From Chelydra serpentina (Eukaryota; Chordata; Testudines; Chelydridae), in contig JBAIAC010000033.1 of NCBI GenBank assembly GCA_037349315.1, positions 22,772,001 to 22,836,000 on the forward strand: DNA of 64,000 nucleotides. The letters are read 5' to 3'. The notes below the pieces were generated by a model. The model worked only from the letters and a program-made list of their open reading frames with translations. It searched no databases and had not been told where the DNA came from. The stretch's first letter is position 1. Each line of letters begins with the position of its first letter. Position numbers and translations under genes: made by a program. Below are positions 35,452 through 46,899 of the stretch, piece by piece.

Positions 35452-35765
35452 GTTTTTTTTTTTTTTTTAAATAAACGTTTATTGATGCAGCCATGTTACA
35501 GGTTTAGAATCGCAGCTTCTGGAAGAACCACTTATTCTTGCCCGTCTTGTATCTTTCCTCAAATTTCACGTTGGCTTCACGCCTTACCTTGCGTGTCAGT
35601 GCAGGGTCCCTGAACACATCTTTATTGACAACAGTTTTGTCCAGAGGAATATCAACAGAATACCTGGTGGGCATTAGATCGTTGTAGTTATAAACCTTCA
35701 CAAAAGATTTGATCTTGGACCTCTTCGATATCTTGGTGAATCCACCATGGCCAACCACACGACAG
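35452..35765 (-). pseudogene. RPL27: Processed pseudogene of ribosomal protein L27, 5'-truncated
   Basis: The minus strand encodes the C-terminal half of eL27 without introns: [40 protein letters not shown], ending [14 protein letters not shown] and a stop at 35504-35506, the expected C-terminus of this 136-residue protein. About 80 residues are recognisable. Differences from my recollection of vertebrate eL27 include Asp for His in YNYNxLMPT and RKVRREAN for KRKARREAK. Upstream of about 35755 the similarity ends abruptly. On the 3' side a short 3' UTR with AATAAA leads into an unbroken run of about 17 A (T on the plus strand, 35453-35469). Lack of introns, poly(A) and 5' truncation mark a retrocopy made by target-primed reverse transcription. 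No promoter or target duplication was identified. Confidence 0.92.
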
Positions 35766-35769
35766 CTCT

Positions 35770-38700
35770 CACTCACTAGCCATTGAAGCCAGTGGAAGTC
35801 TTTCCGTTGATTTCAATGGGTGCTAGTTTGTGCCCTAAAGCTGTGAAAACCGTGATGGCAAATAAACACACTTAAACATAGAAAATGTTCTCAGCAAACT
35901 GTAGCTGGATCAAAAAAGTGTGACGTGAGTAGGTAACTGGAAGTGTGTCAACTTATGGCATAAAAGAGAGGCAGCAACTTCCAAACAATCCCTTTTACAG
36001 GCAAAGAGCAGAGCCAAAAGCCATAGCCTAGAGATGTAAAATATGGCAATCTCAAAACACACACTAGAATCACAGTATAACTGATCATATGGTGCATGCT
36101 GCCTCTGATGCACCCAGTCAGCATTTTGATAAAGTAGTACACCATTAACAATATGAACAGAAACCTGTCCATCTCTACTTAATTTTAAAAGAATATTTCA
36201 GAACTATGACAGCACTGAATGTGCCCTCATGTGCAAGTTATTGTGCTGCACAGCCCCATCAAGGAGTGCTGTGTGGGAGCATGTTGCCTCCACATGAGCC
36301 TTGGGTGAAGGTAGCTAATGTCACTTTTACCAAGGGTGCAGAGTCTAAACATCTTTGTGTTTGGCTAACTGAGGCACCCCACCCAGGAGTTAGTACCAAC
36401 TACAACACTAATCTCCAGTGGTCTCTGCACTCGAAAGTCTTGTCAATTCTACAACATTTTACATGGGTATATAACTGGTGCACCAGTCACCAGTGGGAAA
36501 CTTTTTTTTGGTAACATTCCCTAGTAGACCCTGAATCCAAGGGCTGCTCCCAACCTGGGAGTGTAAGAAAGTGAATTTTTACTATTTTGTGCTCCCATGA
36601 AGTGACTGGGCACAATTTTGTCTTAAATGTAGATGCACAATATGACCTAAAGAGTCACCCACGTACATTCTATGATTACCTTACCCAAAAAATCTATTAT
36701 TTATTACATCATTTGACTTTAGACTACCCTGGTGTGATCCATTTCCTTCCATTAAGGCATTATCTACTGAAGTATTACATGCATCATAAATGAAATATTG
36801 ACTTTTTTAACATCAATTGCTTTACTTTTTCATAAATAATTCCTATAACGCAAAGATTTATTTTAAACCAAAAGAAAAAAAAGGGAGTGGGGGGAGTGCT
36901 ATTTAACAATAAGGCTGTATGCCATTCAACTCTTGGACTAATTATTAGAAAGTGATCACATCCATCTGTACCTGTAGGTTCTGTGTGTGAGTGCATGTGT
37001 GTGGTTAATATTGTTGCAGGTCTGTAATGATCACTTAAGATTCATCACTGCAAAACTAAAAAGAATTATGCAGTTTTGGATATTTAATTTAACCAAATTA
37101 CAAAAGGGTAAGTAATTGGAGATTAGAGATTTGTTCCCATAAAGGTGATTACTTTGTACTAAATGCTTCCAGTGTATGAAATAAATGTTAACATATAATT
37201 ATGAAGAGCAATGCAGGATAATATCAATTCATTTAGCAATTGTTCTGAGGCCAGTTTTCTGCATAAAGCCTGAAATTCAAACATTTTGTTCTTTGATTTT
37301 AAAACGTTGCTGTGAGTATCCAAGAATTTTTTTTATTGCTTTAAAAAGATGTTTTAATGTCACTGCTGTCAAGGTTGTCTTGAAATAGTCATTTGCTTTA
37401 GTATGAGTTTCTTCTAATTGGGAGAAAGAAGATCAAATTAGGGTCGTGCAGAAGCTTTTAAATTGGGCATGGAACAATTATTTTTGAAGAGTCTGCACTT
37501 TCGTCAAGTGACAGGGATTATGGTCCAGGTTGATAAGAGAAAAAAATCAATTGAGACCTTTTCCATGTTTTATTGCATTAAATTGGTCTTCATTAAAGGA
37601 ACAATTAATTTTATGGCAGCCACCATTGTAGAGTTGCGTCTACAGGGAAAAAGTAGAGTGTAATAATGTTGACAGATTTACCAAGCTACATGAGTTGGAA
37701 CTTGTTACATTTTGTGAAACTGATCTTGTATTCAGTTCAGAGATGTATTTAATGATAAAATATCCAAGGATGAAAAAGCTACTAGAAATGGAGTCGAACT
37801 GATAGATCCCTCCATGTCCTTTTGCTACTGGTGGCCTGAATAAAGATTTGGAAATACTATAGTGATGGAAGAAGCGTCTGATTGAAGTTCATTTTTATTA
37901 TTCACGTTACATATATATCCTAATAACTCTTTAACTACAGTGTGTCTCTTGGTACTGTGCTTCATACAGGGACCTAAGATCAAGGTTTAGACAGAACTAA
38001 TTATCAGGCTTCTACGCCTTTTCAAACTTTTCAAAATCACACCCTTTGTGTCTGGCATTTATGGAAATTGCTCTAATCTGGTTGTGGACAACAGGCCATG
38101 TCTTATTGGAATATTATGGTTCCAGGTCTGTTTATGGTGTGTTTGTTTATTTTTTACTTGACCTCCCAACTCTCCATTTCATATAAGAAATCAGTACATT
38201 ATGGATTTTTTTCCCTTCCAGTTTACAGTCTTCTAGGACACATTTTTCTGTGGTCAGTTAAGGGCTGAGGTTTGCTGCAAATTTTTATACAAAATTGTTC
38301 CTTCTTGTTTTCGCTGGTATATCATCAGGAAGTGGCTGCTGCCTATATCTCCAACATCAGGTTTAAGAATGCTGTACATTAAGATCGGATATTGGATACT
38401 TGGACAGAAAAACAAGAATGCATCAGACTGGATCCTCTAGCGCAATCCTTGAGGGCCCACCCCTGCTCACTCCAGCCCCCCTCCCTCTATTGCGCCAATG
38501 CTAAACCAGGATGGCAGATTCTAGGACCCTGATGGAGGATGCAAGGTTCTTCAGTTGAGTCAGTCTGGCATTTAGTGCTTGAACCCTGCATACAGATGCT
38601 GAGGTGTTTTTTTTGTTGCATGACTGATATTCAATCAAGTCTGTCTAGTTGGCTCCAATCTAGGAGTTTTAGGAGAGAACTGGATTGTATCTCAAAGTAG

Positions 38701-39404
38701 AGGGAACTCAGGGGAAGGGACAAAAAAAATCCTACAGGGAAATTCTAGGAACGGGCAAGCTTGGGGGGAAAAAAAGCTTTGGCTAAAGTTTCTTTTATTG
38801 TTCTGTAAAATACCCATAAAACTAAACCCTAGAAAGGGGGCAAGTTTGGACTTTATGGAGTGTGTATACTTTGTTCAGAGCAGGGTGACAACTCTTCTGG
38901 CTTACAATTCCTAGTTATGAATTTAGGTGCTTAACATTAAATAATAAAGCTTGAAAATCTTGTTCTAAGTGGTGCATGCAAAGAAACTCAAGGAGAAACT
39001 GGGGTTAAATTCAAAGATCCTAGTTTGTAGGCCTATTCTTAGGCTACCAATCTCGCATCTCTAAAGGTTTTCAGGTAATGGAGATGAAAACCCCAGATTC
39101 TCATTATTGCGCTCATTTATGTGAAACTGTTTGTCCTGTTGCCCAGCATGCTGTTGGTCTGGCCATTTTAGGACTCGGAACAAACTCTCATTGCTCTCCT
39201 GTGTTGGGAAGCAGTTTACTTTGCCTGTACCTGTGTTCGGTGCATCTCCAAGATACATTTCTGTGGTGTGTTTCCCCCCAACTCCAAATTAGAGGTCAAA
39301 TTCTTCAGCCATATACTTCTTTCAGATATGCTCATTAGTGAATTGAAATCAATAGTTGGGTACATGTCCCTGAGTGTAGAATTTGACCTGTTTTTAGACA
39401 GGAA
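35770..39404. other. Long stretch without a recognised gene
   Basis: AT-rich, 3.6 kb, with no repeat that I can name apart from a weak ancient phrase at 35785-35830 (TTGATTTCAATGGGTGCTAG). Frames up to 102 codons (36206-36514) resemble no protein I know. Confidence 0.4.
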
Positions 39405-39581
39405 TGATAGAATATCAGGGTTGGAAGGGACCTTAGGACGTCATCTAGTCCAACCCCCTGCTCAAAGCAGGACCAATCTCCAATTTTTGCCCCAGATCCC
39501 TAAGTGGCCCCCTCAAGGATTGAACTCACAACCCTGGGTTTAGCAGGCCAATGTTCAAACCACTGAGCTATCTCCCCCCCA
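39405..39581 (-). mobile_element. Cry-type SINE, copy 3 (antisense)
   Basis: The reverse complement of the SINE at 1004-1193: CR1-like tail first (AGAATATCAGGGTTGGAAGG, ATCTAGTCCAACCCCCTGCT), then B box complement (GGATTGAACTC), A box complement (AAACCACTGAGCTA) and a C-run. Near full length and little diverged. Confidence 0.88.
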
Positions 39582-39721
39582 ATAATGAAGCATAGGTTAC
39601 TTCAGGAGAACTAAACCCCAGGAAAGAGCCTGGGGTTGCATCGTGAGTGAGGAGAACTGGTTTGATTCTGAATAAATCTCTACTGCAGTGGTTGTCATAC
39701 AAAAACATGTCATTTATGTAG

Positions 39722-39944
39722 AAGCGACAAAGGGTCCTGTGGCACCTTATAGACTAACAGAGGTATTGAAGCATAAGCTTTCGTGGGTCAATACCCACTT
39801 CTTCGGATGCAAGCAGTGGAAATGTCCAGAGGCAGATATGCCCACGAAAGCTTATGCTTCAATACCTCTGTTAGTCCATAAGGTGCCACAGGACCCTTTG
39901 TCGCTTCTGCAGATCCAGACTAACACGGCTACCCCTCTGATACT
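39722..39944. mobile_element. Penelope-like 3' tail with an internal inversion and 12-bp target duplication
   Basis: Two copies of the Penelope 3' tail meet head to head. The antisense part spans 39722-39840 and the sense part 39841-39944. The arms 39721-39787 and 39841-39907 pair over 67 bases with a single mismatch, around a 53-base loop. Only the sense part carries the terminal segment CAGACTAACACGGCTACCCC. The whole insert sits between exact 12-bp repeats TCATTTATGTAG (39710-39721 and 39945-39956), so it arrived as one insertion rather than two. Confidence 0.85.
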
Positions 39945-39956
39945 TCATTTATGTAG

Positions 39957-40863
39957 TAGATCCATTGGCCTGAAAAACCAATATCAGAATGGGATGGTTT
40001 TAAATAATTGATTTTAATTTTGTTTTGCATTTGTAATTTTTAGGGTTTTTTTTTCTAAAGAAGAGTTGATTCTCAATGGTAGGTACCATTAAAACATGTT
40101 GGTTTACAATTAAATATAGTCTTTATACAATATTTGACTTTTTTGCTAATCAGGGGATATACTATAGCTGTACATTTACTGAAACAATTAAAATAGCTTA
40201 ACATGAATTTATTCAGATTTTTAATTTTTCTATTTAATGTTATTTTATTTTGTTAGAAAATGGTGAATGATGCATATCATTTTTGCAACTTGACAATGAT
40301 TAATTTTTACCCATGAGTTGTATTGAGCTATATTTGGATGGAAATTGGAATTCAATTAAAATGCACAAAATAGCATTTAGTACAGTTAACTAAAACTACC
40401 TTAAATGTTCTGGATACATAAGGAAAGATAGTTTATTAAAACATGTTTTTGCATTTAAAACTGATTTTATTAAACAAAGGAAGTATTATTATCTGTAGCT
40501 TGTTTCTGGTCACCATGTCCTTTAAGATAGTTAGAACTAGTAGGTCTTGTTCATTCCCATGAAGTTTTTATTCTTAAATTGGAAGTGGGAAATAAGCTTT
40601 CCTGTTTTTTCTATTCCCAACTGATTTTTCTGCTTTGAATGAACTAGTCATTGAACTGAACTAGTTGAATAAAAATGAAATGAAGAAAAAATTCTGTATG
40701 TACCTGCAGAAGAGACAGCCCACTGTCCAAAACTGGTTTAGCACTTCAACCTTGGGTTTCAGGAACTTAGCCAGTCACTTCTACCATTTCAGTGGTTTGA
40801 CTTTCATTGAAACTTTGGGAGCAAATGTACTGCTTAAAATTACTATTTTTATTTAGTGTAGTA
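39957..40863. other. No recognised gene
   Basis: Very AT-rich, with no recognised repeat and only short open frames. Confidence 0.4.
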
Positions 40864-40866
40864 TTA

Positions 40867-41135
40867 GGCCTGGTCTACACTGGAGGGGAGGGGCGGGGAG
40901 ACACGACACAATCTAAGTTACGCAACTTCAGCTATGTGAATAACGTAGCTGAAGTCAACGCACTTAAATCTACTTACCACGGTGTCTTCACTGCAGTAGG
41001 TCGACTGCTGACGCTCCCCCATTGACTCCGCCACCTATGCTTCTCGCTCCGGTGGAGTACCGGAGTCAACGGGAGAGTGCTCGGCGGTCAATTTATCGCA
41101 TCTTCATTAGATGCGATCAATCGACCCTCTCTGGT
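40867..41135 (+). mobile_element. Harbinger-like MITE, GGTCTACAC family
   Basis: Starts GGCCTGGTCTACACTGG immediately after TTA (40864-40866). Shares ACTTCAGCTATGTGAATAAC, CGTAGCTGAAGTCAACGC, CTTCACTGCAGTAGGTCGAC with the copy at 2521. A second hairpin, ATCGCATC (near 41096) against GATGCGAT (near 41112), lies near the far end, as in 42777-43070. The right terminus is not clear. Non-coding. Confidence 0.68.
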
Positions 41136-41439
41136 ATTGAATGATGATGTCTGGTTAGAGTCTGTTTCTAATAATTGCTTAAGTTCACTCTGTTTGGAAG
41201 ACACAAAATTAGCAGGATAGGCTCCAATATGCATCTCCGAATAGGAAAGTGTCTTATATGCTGAGATAGAGCTCTCTTTAGCACTCATTACTGTGATATG
41301 TATATACCTCGCAAATTCTCAGTTAAGTATTCTAGCTTCTTGTTCTTTCTCTCCTACCCCTTGTTTATAGGATTTTTTTTAAAAAAAAGAAACGCTAAAA
41401 TGAAGAAATTAGTTTTACTGTTTGTTCTGAAGGTGATGA

Positions 41440-42250
41440 AATTCATGGGCCAATCTAATCCCTTGCAGAAGTGAATGCCACAGTTGTAGACCAGCTGCTG
41501 AGAAAGCACTGTTTCCCATGCTCACGAATATCAGCCTTGTGGCTGACAGCTTGATTGTTCTGGAGGAATGTAGCTAACAAGGGAGGCCATTGTTGCAGGG
41601 AGAGGGGCAGTCTTTTAGGTGGTTTAGGACATGCCTATGGAAGACTTTGAAGATTGAATCAAATTCATAGTTTCAGTTCTAATCTTCAGTGGAAAGATTT
41701 CAGGGCTGTGCATGGAGCCTTTGGTTACCTGTTTACTAAGCAGGCAGACTACATCATTCAGAACCAGTTGGAGCTTTGTCAGAGTTGGTGTGTTAATTTC
41801 TTGGTAGAATGTGTTGCAATAATCAAGCCTAGAGGCCATGCATGTAGGGTCACTGTGGTAGAGTCCAGATCTGACAGGATGGAGCTTAGTTTCCTGGCCT
41901 GTCATAGTTGGAAGAAGGCATCTTTGGGAGCCACAGCTATGTGGTTATCTAATAGCAGAAAGGAATCTCTAAGAACCCTGAGCCATCTTGAGAATCAAAG
42001 AGCAGACCTCAGGAGAGATGCTGATGTTATGGTGATGGAGTTCTCTTTTCACACCAGCATCATTTCTAACTTCCCTGCGTTCAGTTTCAGGCAACTGCTC
42101 TTCAATCAAATGCTGATATTGCTGAGCATGGAGGTAACAAAGATGGTGCTGTTGCATTTGTTTTGAGATGTAGAGCTGCTGTTATCTCATAATTCCTCTA
42201 GTGGCTTCACGTAAGTGTTGCAGAGGACTAAGCCTTATGGAACTCCCCAA
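41440..42250 (-). mobile_element. Probable ancient LINE 3' region (CR1/L2 group), antisense
   Basis: The plus strand runs in the order expected of an antisense old LINE 3' end: GCAGTCTTTTAGGTGGTTTA, GAAGACTTTGAAGATTGAAT, TTGCAATAATCAAGCCTAGA, GGCCATGCATGTAGGGTCAC, GGAAGAAGGCATCTTTGGGA. The phrase 'cause of TTGCAATAATC... AGAGGCCATGCAT' is what I recall from L2/CR1-group LINEs of reptiles. The 170-codon plus-strand frame at 41654-42166 lies inside it and is not a gene. Family call from memory, not from alignment. Confidence 0.42.
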
Positions 42251-42347
42251 ATGCGGGGCTGGGGGCAGATAAGCAGTTGCTCATCACAAGCTTTTGGGCT
42301 AAAAATGAGGAGAAACACAGGAAGGAAGTTGGCCGCATTGAGCAGTG

Positions 42348-42363
42348 TTTTTTTTTTTTTTTT
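42348..42363. repeat. Poly(T) run
   Basis: Sixteen T in a row, possibly the tail of an unrecognised antisense retrocopy to its right, but nothing identifiable follows. Confidence 0.7.
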
Positions 42364-42776
42364 AAGTATTAGTCGGCCTATTTTGTGTTGATAGTGGGTG
42401 GCAGGTTTCCTGATGCAGAGGAGGAGTTAAAAATCTCCGTTAGCATGGTCCCAGATGCACTTGAATGTGTTTTTCCTCCCCCAGATATTCTTTTTTATAA
42501 AATTTGTCCATGACACATCTCTCACTCTTTTTTGTCTCCCTCTAGATAGCAAAATGCAGCCACTGCAAGCCCCACAGTTCATACACAGATACATTTTTAT
42601 GCCATCTCGGGGCAGGCATACTTCCAATTTTACAATTAAATGCAAAATTTATTACCATATGACTTCCAATTTACTTCCTTCAAGAAGAGTCAAAGGAGAT
42701 GCTCAGATCCACCAACTACTTCCCTTTTCTTAGTCTGCAAAGACCAGCTGCCTCTACAGCTGAAATGCAGAATCTT

Positions 42777-43070
42777 ACGTCTATACTCACGCGTCCTGTC
42801 GGAGGCACTGGATCGATCTTCTGGGTTCGATTTATCGCGTCTTGTCTAGACGCGATAAATCGAACCAGGAAGTGCTCCGCTGTCGACGCTGGTAATCCAG
42901 CTCGACGAACGGAGTAGGCGGAGTCGACGGGGGAGCCTGCGTGCCGCGTGTGGACCCCGGGTAAGTGCTTTTTCATTCGAACTAAGATAGTTCGACTTCA
43001 GCTACGTTATTCACGTAGCTGAAGTTGCGTATCTTAGTTCGAATTATGGGGTTAGTGTAGACCAGCCCCG
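42777..43070 (-). mobile_element. Harbinger-like MITE, GGTCTACAC family, with two strong hairpins
   Basis: The antisense start is CTGGTCTACACTAACCCC near 43070; the other end reads ACGTCTATACTCAC near 42777. A perfect 19-bp hairpin GGTTCGATTTATCGCGTCT (42824-42842) pairs with 42848-42866. A second, nested hairpin spans 42975-43044: outer arms ATTCGAACTAAGATA and inner arms ACTTCAGCTACGT, the inner one shared with 2521-2782. The best-preserved copy in the window. Non-coding. Confidence 0.72.
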
Positions 43071-43123
43071 GTCTCCAGCAGCTTGGGCTTCAAGTCTCCC
43101 ATCCCCCTCAATGCTGACAAGGG

Positions 43124-43126
<3 letters not shown>

Positions 43127-43168
<42 letters not shown>
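43127..43168. repeat. (TG)21 microsatellite
   Basis: Forty-two uninterrupted bases of TG, likely length-polymorphic. Confidence 0.95.
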
Positions 43169-43169
<1 letters not shown>

Positions 43170-43429
43170 AATTACAGCTGAAATTGCCTTAGGAGTAGAG
43201 CAAGCAACTCTGATAGGGAGGTAGCTTGTCCCTCTGGCAGACCTCCTGCAGTTCACCAGAAGAGAATCCCAGTCAGTTGGACTGAGACTTCAGCTACCAG
43301 GCAAAGCCTTGCTGAGTCAGGGCTTCTCTTCACATAGGTTCCCCATCATCACAGTATTTGTACGCTTCCCAAGCATCTGTGGATTTCATGTCACAACACT
43401 CCAGGAAGCAGGGAAGTGTTATTACTGAT

Positions 43430-43535
43430 GAAGCACAGAGGGATCATGTGACTTGTCCAAGGTTACACAGGAAGTCTGTGGCAGAGCTGGGAACAGAACC
43501 CAGACCTTAAGCCCCTTAACCACAAGACCATATTT
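43430..43535 (-). mobile_element. MIR-like SINE fragment, antisense
   Basis: Reads GTGACTTGTCCAAGGTTACA, CAGGAAGTCTGTGGCAGAGC, TGGGAACAGAACCCAGACC, CCTTAACCACAAGACCAT: the antisense MIR core and tRNA-related part in the right order. Confidence 0.7.
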
Positions 43536-45590
43536 CCTGAATGGGGTGGGTGTGATGGGAGGAACAGATAAGCGAGACAAAGACCGGGTCTATGGTAGGG
43601 AGGGCTGGTGAGCAGAACTGGGGGGGGCGATTCCCGCTCCCTTTGACTCCTTAGCCGTGCTGTCCACCCACTCCTGCTGCTGAACACTATTGGCCAGTCT
43701 GGATCCCTACTTTTTCATGGCCCCTTTCATTCTCCCCTACCTCCATTCCACAGTTGGGTGCTTCCCTCTCCCCATACTTTTACTATCATTTTTATTAACA
43801 TTTGTTTTTCTTAACAAGGGTTTCAAAAACCTGGAGGGTGGTTCGTAAGAGAAGACTTTTGATCAATCCTGGTCTTAACTAAGATCACTGGGAGCAAGTC
43901 TTCTACCCCCAATCCTAGCTCTGTCTTGGTCCCCTTTTTTTCACTGGGACCTGTTCCCACATAACTATGAGTAGACAGAACAGGCAATTTTCTGAAGAAC
44001 CATCCCTCTGTCATAACCTTTAAAGTGTTCCCTCGTCCCAGCCACCATGGGCAGCCAAAATGGTTCAACCCCAGAATGTGAGGGACCCAGAGCCTCTCTA
44101 CCCCATAAGTGGGGTATATGGAGTAACATATAGCAATAGATCAAGGGTATATGATGGCCAGATAATATATATTCCAAATTACATGTAAGGAAATTCCTGA
44201 AGAAAATTCCTTTACTACCAATAAAATTAATAGGAAAGGTAAAGAAGAGTAGAGCACCAACACAGATTTATTTAAAATCCAGGTTCCTCTGAAGGCCAAA
44301 ATAAACAAAGCAAAAGGGTAATAATTGATTAAAATTTTAGACCAACTTTTTGAGAAGTGGCTAGTGATTTTTGAGTGCTTCCAATTTTGGGTTCCCAGCT
44401 TAAGATATCTTTAAGTCAGAAGTGCTGAGCACCTACAAGTGAGGCACCTGAAATCATAACTACCTTTGAAAATCTTGACCTAAACATAACAGAAGAAAAT
44501 CAGTAGTCAGTAAGATGCAGAGAGAAAATATATATACATGTTAAAATGTTACTTTTGGTATTTAACTAGAATTCCAGACCATGATCTGGGAGACATCCTG
44601 GAATACTGTACAAGTGTTATTCAACTCTTTGTTCCATATGTAATTTACAATGACTATTTGGTACTGTTCACATGTTAAAGAGGTGTTACACGCCTCATGA
44701 TTTTTATTCTGTACACTTAAAAAGGTGAAATTTTAGCATTTCATATAAATTGCCCTTGAAAAGTAACTGTCCTCCCGTTATGTAACTCTCAGAAACCTTA
44801 GACAACCTCCAGCAGATGCAACCACAGTTCAGAGGGTTGCAGTAATTATGCTAACCAGCCAATAAAAGCTTCCATTTACGTGGTTTATCTACAGCCTTGA
44901 TGCAATCATGTCCAGCCGCAAAATACATGTAGCAATTGAAAACCCAAAGCATTCTTAGAATCCATTGACTCTACTCCCTACTGCTGAGGAAACATTCTTC
45001 CCTTGCAATACATTTTCCTAACAATTTTGGGACCATTGAGATATACCCTAGAGTCAGTTAAAACGATCTCCACTACACTAGACTGCAGCTTTTAAAGTGT
45101 TGTCTAATATTACACGTGAGCAGCACATATCTAGATTAATTATGTATTTGATGGTTTTATGAACCAGAATTTATATTCTGAGCATCTTCATTCAGAATGG
45201 AGTTCTCATTCATTTACTGTGTTTTCATTTTATTAACAGCCCTGTGTCTTAGCCATTTTTGAGTACTATACAGCGGTACTAAAGAGTGGGGAGGAGGACA
45301 TTTTTTGCATTTGAGTTAATATGTTAGAGGTGCTAAGTGCAGGGAGGAAAGTGCACTTAGTACTGCATACTACAAGAACCATGTTACTAGCAAAATGTAC
45401 AGAATGTTGATGCATGCAGCGTTCAGTTCCTGTAACCTCATTTCTCTGTGTTTCCTGACTCCTTTTGTGTCTCCTTTCCCACCTTAGCTTTATAACAGTT
45501 TAGCTATGAACCTACCATTGGACACTACTAGAGCAATTATGCAGATGTGGTTGGACCATGAGGTCTGAACATAGACATAGTTTGACTTCT
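43536..45590. other. No recognised gene
   Basis: Mixed composition, AT-rich after 44100. An ancient palindromic-repeat phrase may lie at about 44340-44470 (GCTGAGCACCTACAAGTGAG). Frames up to 81 codons are unrecognised. Confidence 0.4.
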
Positions 45591-45595
45591 ATATT

Positions 45596-45845
45596 TGGGG
45601 GGACCGAAGGGGGTGACGTGTGGGGGGTGACACGTGAGGCCATGTGCCCCCAGAGGCAATGTGGGGGGTGGCACATGGGGTCACGTGCCTCACAGAGGTG
45701 GTGTGGGGGGAAGCATGTGGGGTCACGTGCCGCCCCAAATTTCTGCCTTCCATTTAACACAAGGTTTGAAAACCGTCACCCCCTGTGCTAAATGGAAGGC
45801 AGAAATCCAGGGGGTGGGGCGGGGGTGGGGGGGGGAGACATGACT
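45596..45845. repeat. G-rich local repeat with a strong hairpin
   Basis: From 45596 to about 45735 variants of a block like GTGGGGGGTGGCACATGGGG recur several times at irregular spacing of about 50-60 bases. Then arms ATTTCTGCCTTCCATTTAACA (23 bases from 45739) and 45784-45806 pair with one mismatch around a 22-base loop, followed by a G-run ending near 45836. Overlapping frames on both strands (45512-45843) are due to the bias. Confidence 0.65.
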
Positions 45846-46899
45846 CCTGTGGCCCTTCGTCCCACGTTAACTCTGGTTTGGGAGAGAAATACCCCACCAT
45901 GTGCCCCCCCACCAATCTTCATCCCTGTGTCTGAAATAACACTACAGTTAAACAGCTGAGTTACAAAGAATGGTGAAAGATGGGCCACAGCTGTATAAGA
46001 AAGTAGGCTTCTGTATTCTTTGTAAATTGACAGAAGAGAGATTTAAATTTAGATGTGCACTTCAAACCAGATTTGTGTTGCTTTAAAAAGGGGCAGTTGG
46101 CAAAGAAGAACAAATGTTGCTTTATGTTTGACTTTTTAGAAAATCCCATGGTGATACCTGGGATTATATTGTACAATGCTGAAACAAGACTGAACACATT
46201 TTTACATGGATGGATCATGATGGCTCATTATTGTGAACGTCACAAGAGATTATGAGATGGAAATTGATGTTCCTAACTCTCATTTTATTTGAGGAATGCT
46301 GAAAGTTTAATTTAGTAGTAGTGGCGTGTGATATTTGCCAGACAGAGCGATAATATATTACTTGGCCGTAATTTGTGGTTTTTTAAGAGGTAGTTGGAGA
46401 GATTAGATATCACTTTAAAAGGGACATTTCCTGAATAGTCTAGAGAATGATTCACTCTGTCTTTTTAATAGAGGTTTCTACATAGGACACACGTGTAAAG
46501 TAACAAATGATCACATCAGATATACAGTGAATCTGAGGTGGTTGTAGTCAATATTTTTTCTAATGTTTTGAGCATTATCTAGTATATGGTGAAGTGTTTG
46601 TTCAGAAATGGTTCATTAGACTTCCTTGATCTCTGGCGTACTATCCTCTTATGGGTTTACAACTATTATCCTGGTCGCATTGTTTTACAATGCAAGCCTG
46701 AGAGTTCCTCAGAAAAAGTGTACTACAGAAGCAGCAGGAAATTCCCACTCGTAGGGATAAGCAGTAAAAGCTGTACTGGATTCAGAGAGAGAATTTCCTC
46801 ACACATCATCCTTTACGTGACTTTTTTTAGGGAGTGAGAGTCAAGCCTGAGGCTGCATTAATTTATACCAGTGAGAGACAGGGGAAGAGATAGGAAATG

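Noticed and set aside
39721..39907. The near-perfect inverted repeat as a possible hairpin RNA gene
   Set aside because: Both arms are Penelope 3' tail and the unit has a target duplication, so an insertion explains it. A small-RNA role remains possible but is not supported by sequence alone.
41654..42166. The longest open frame in the window, 170 codons on the plus strand
   Set aside because: It lies inside what looks like an old antisense LINE 3' region, overlaps another open frame on the opposite strand, has no recognisable domain and no exon signals.
43044..43256. A frame with a His-Thr repeat
   Set aside because: It is the translation of the (TG)21 microsatellite.
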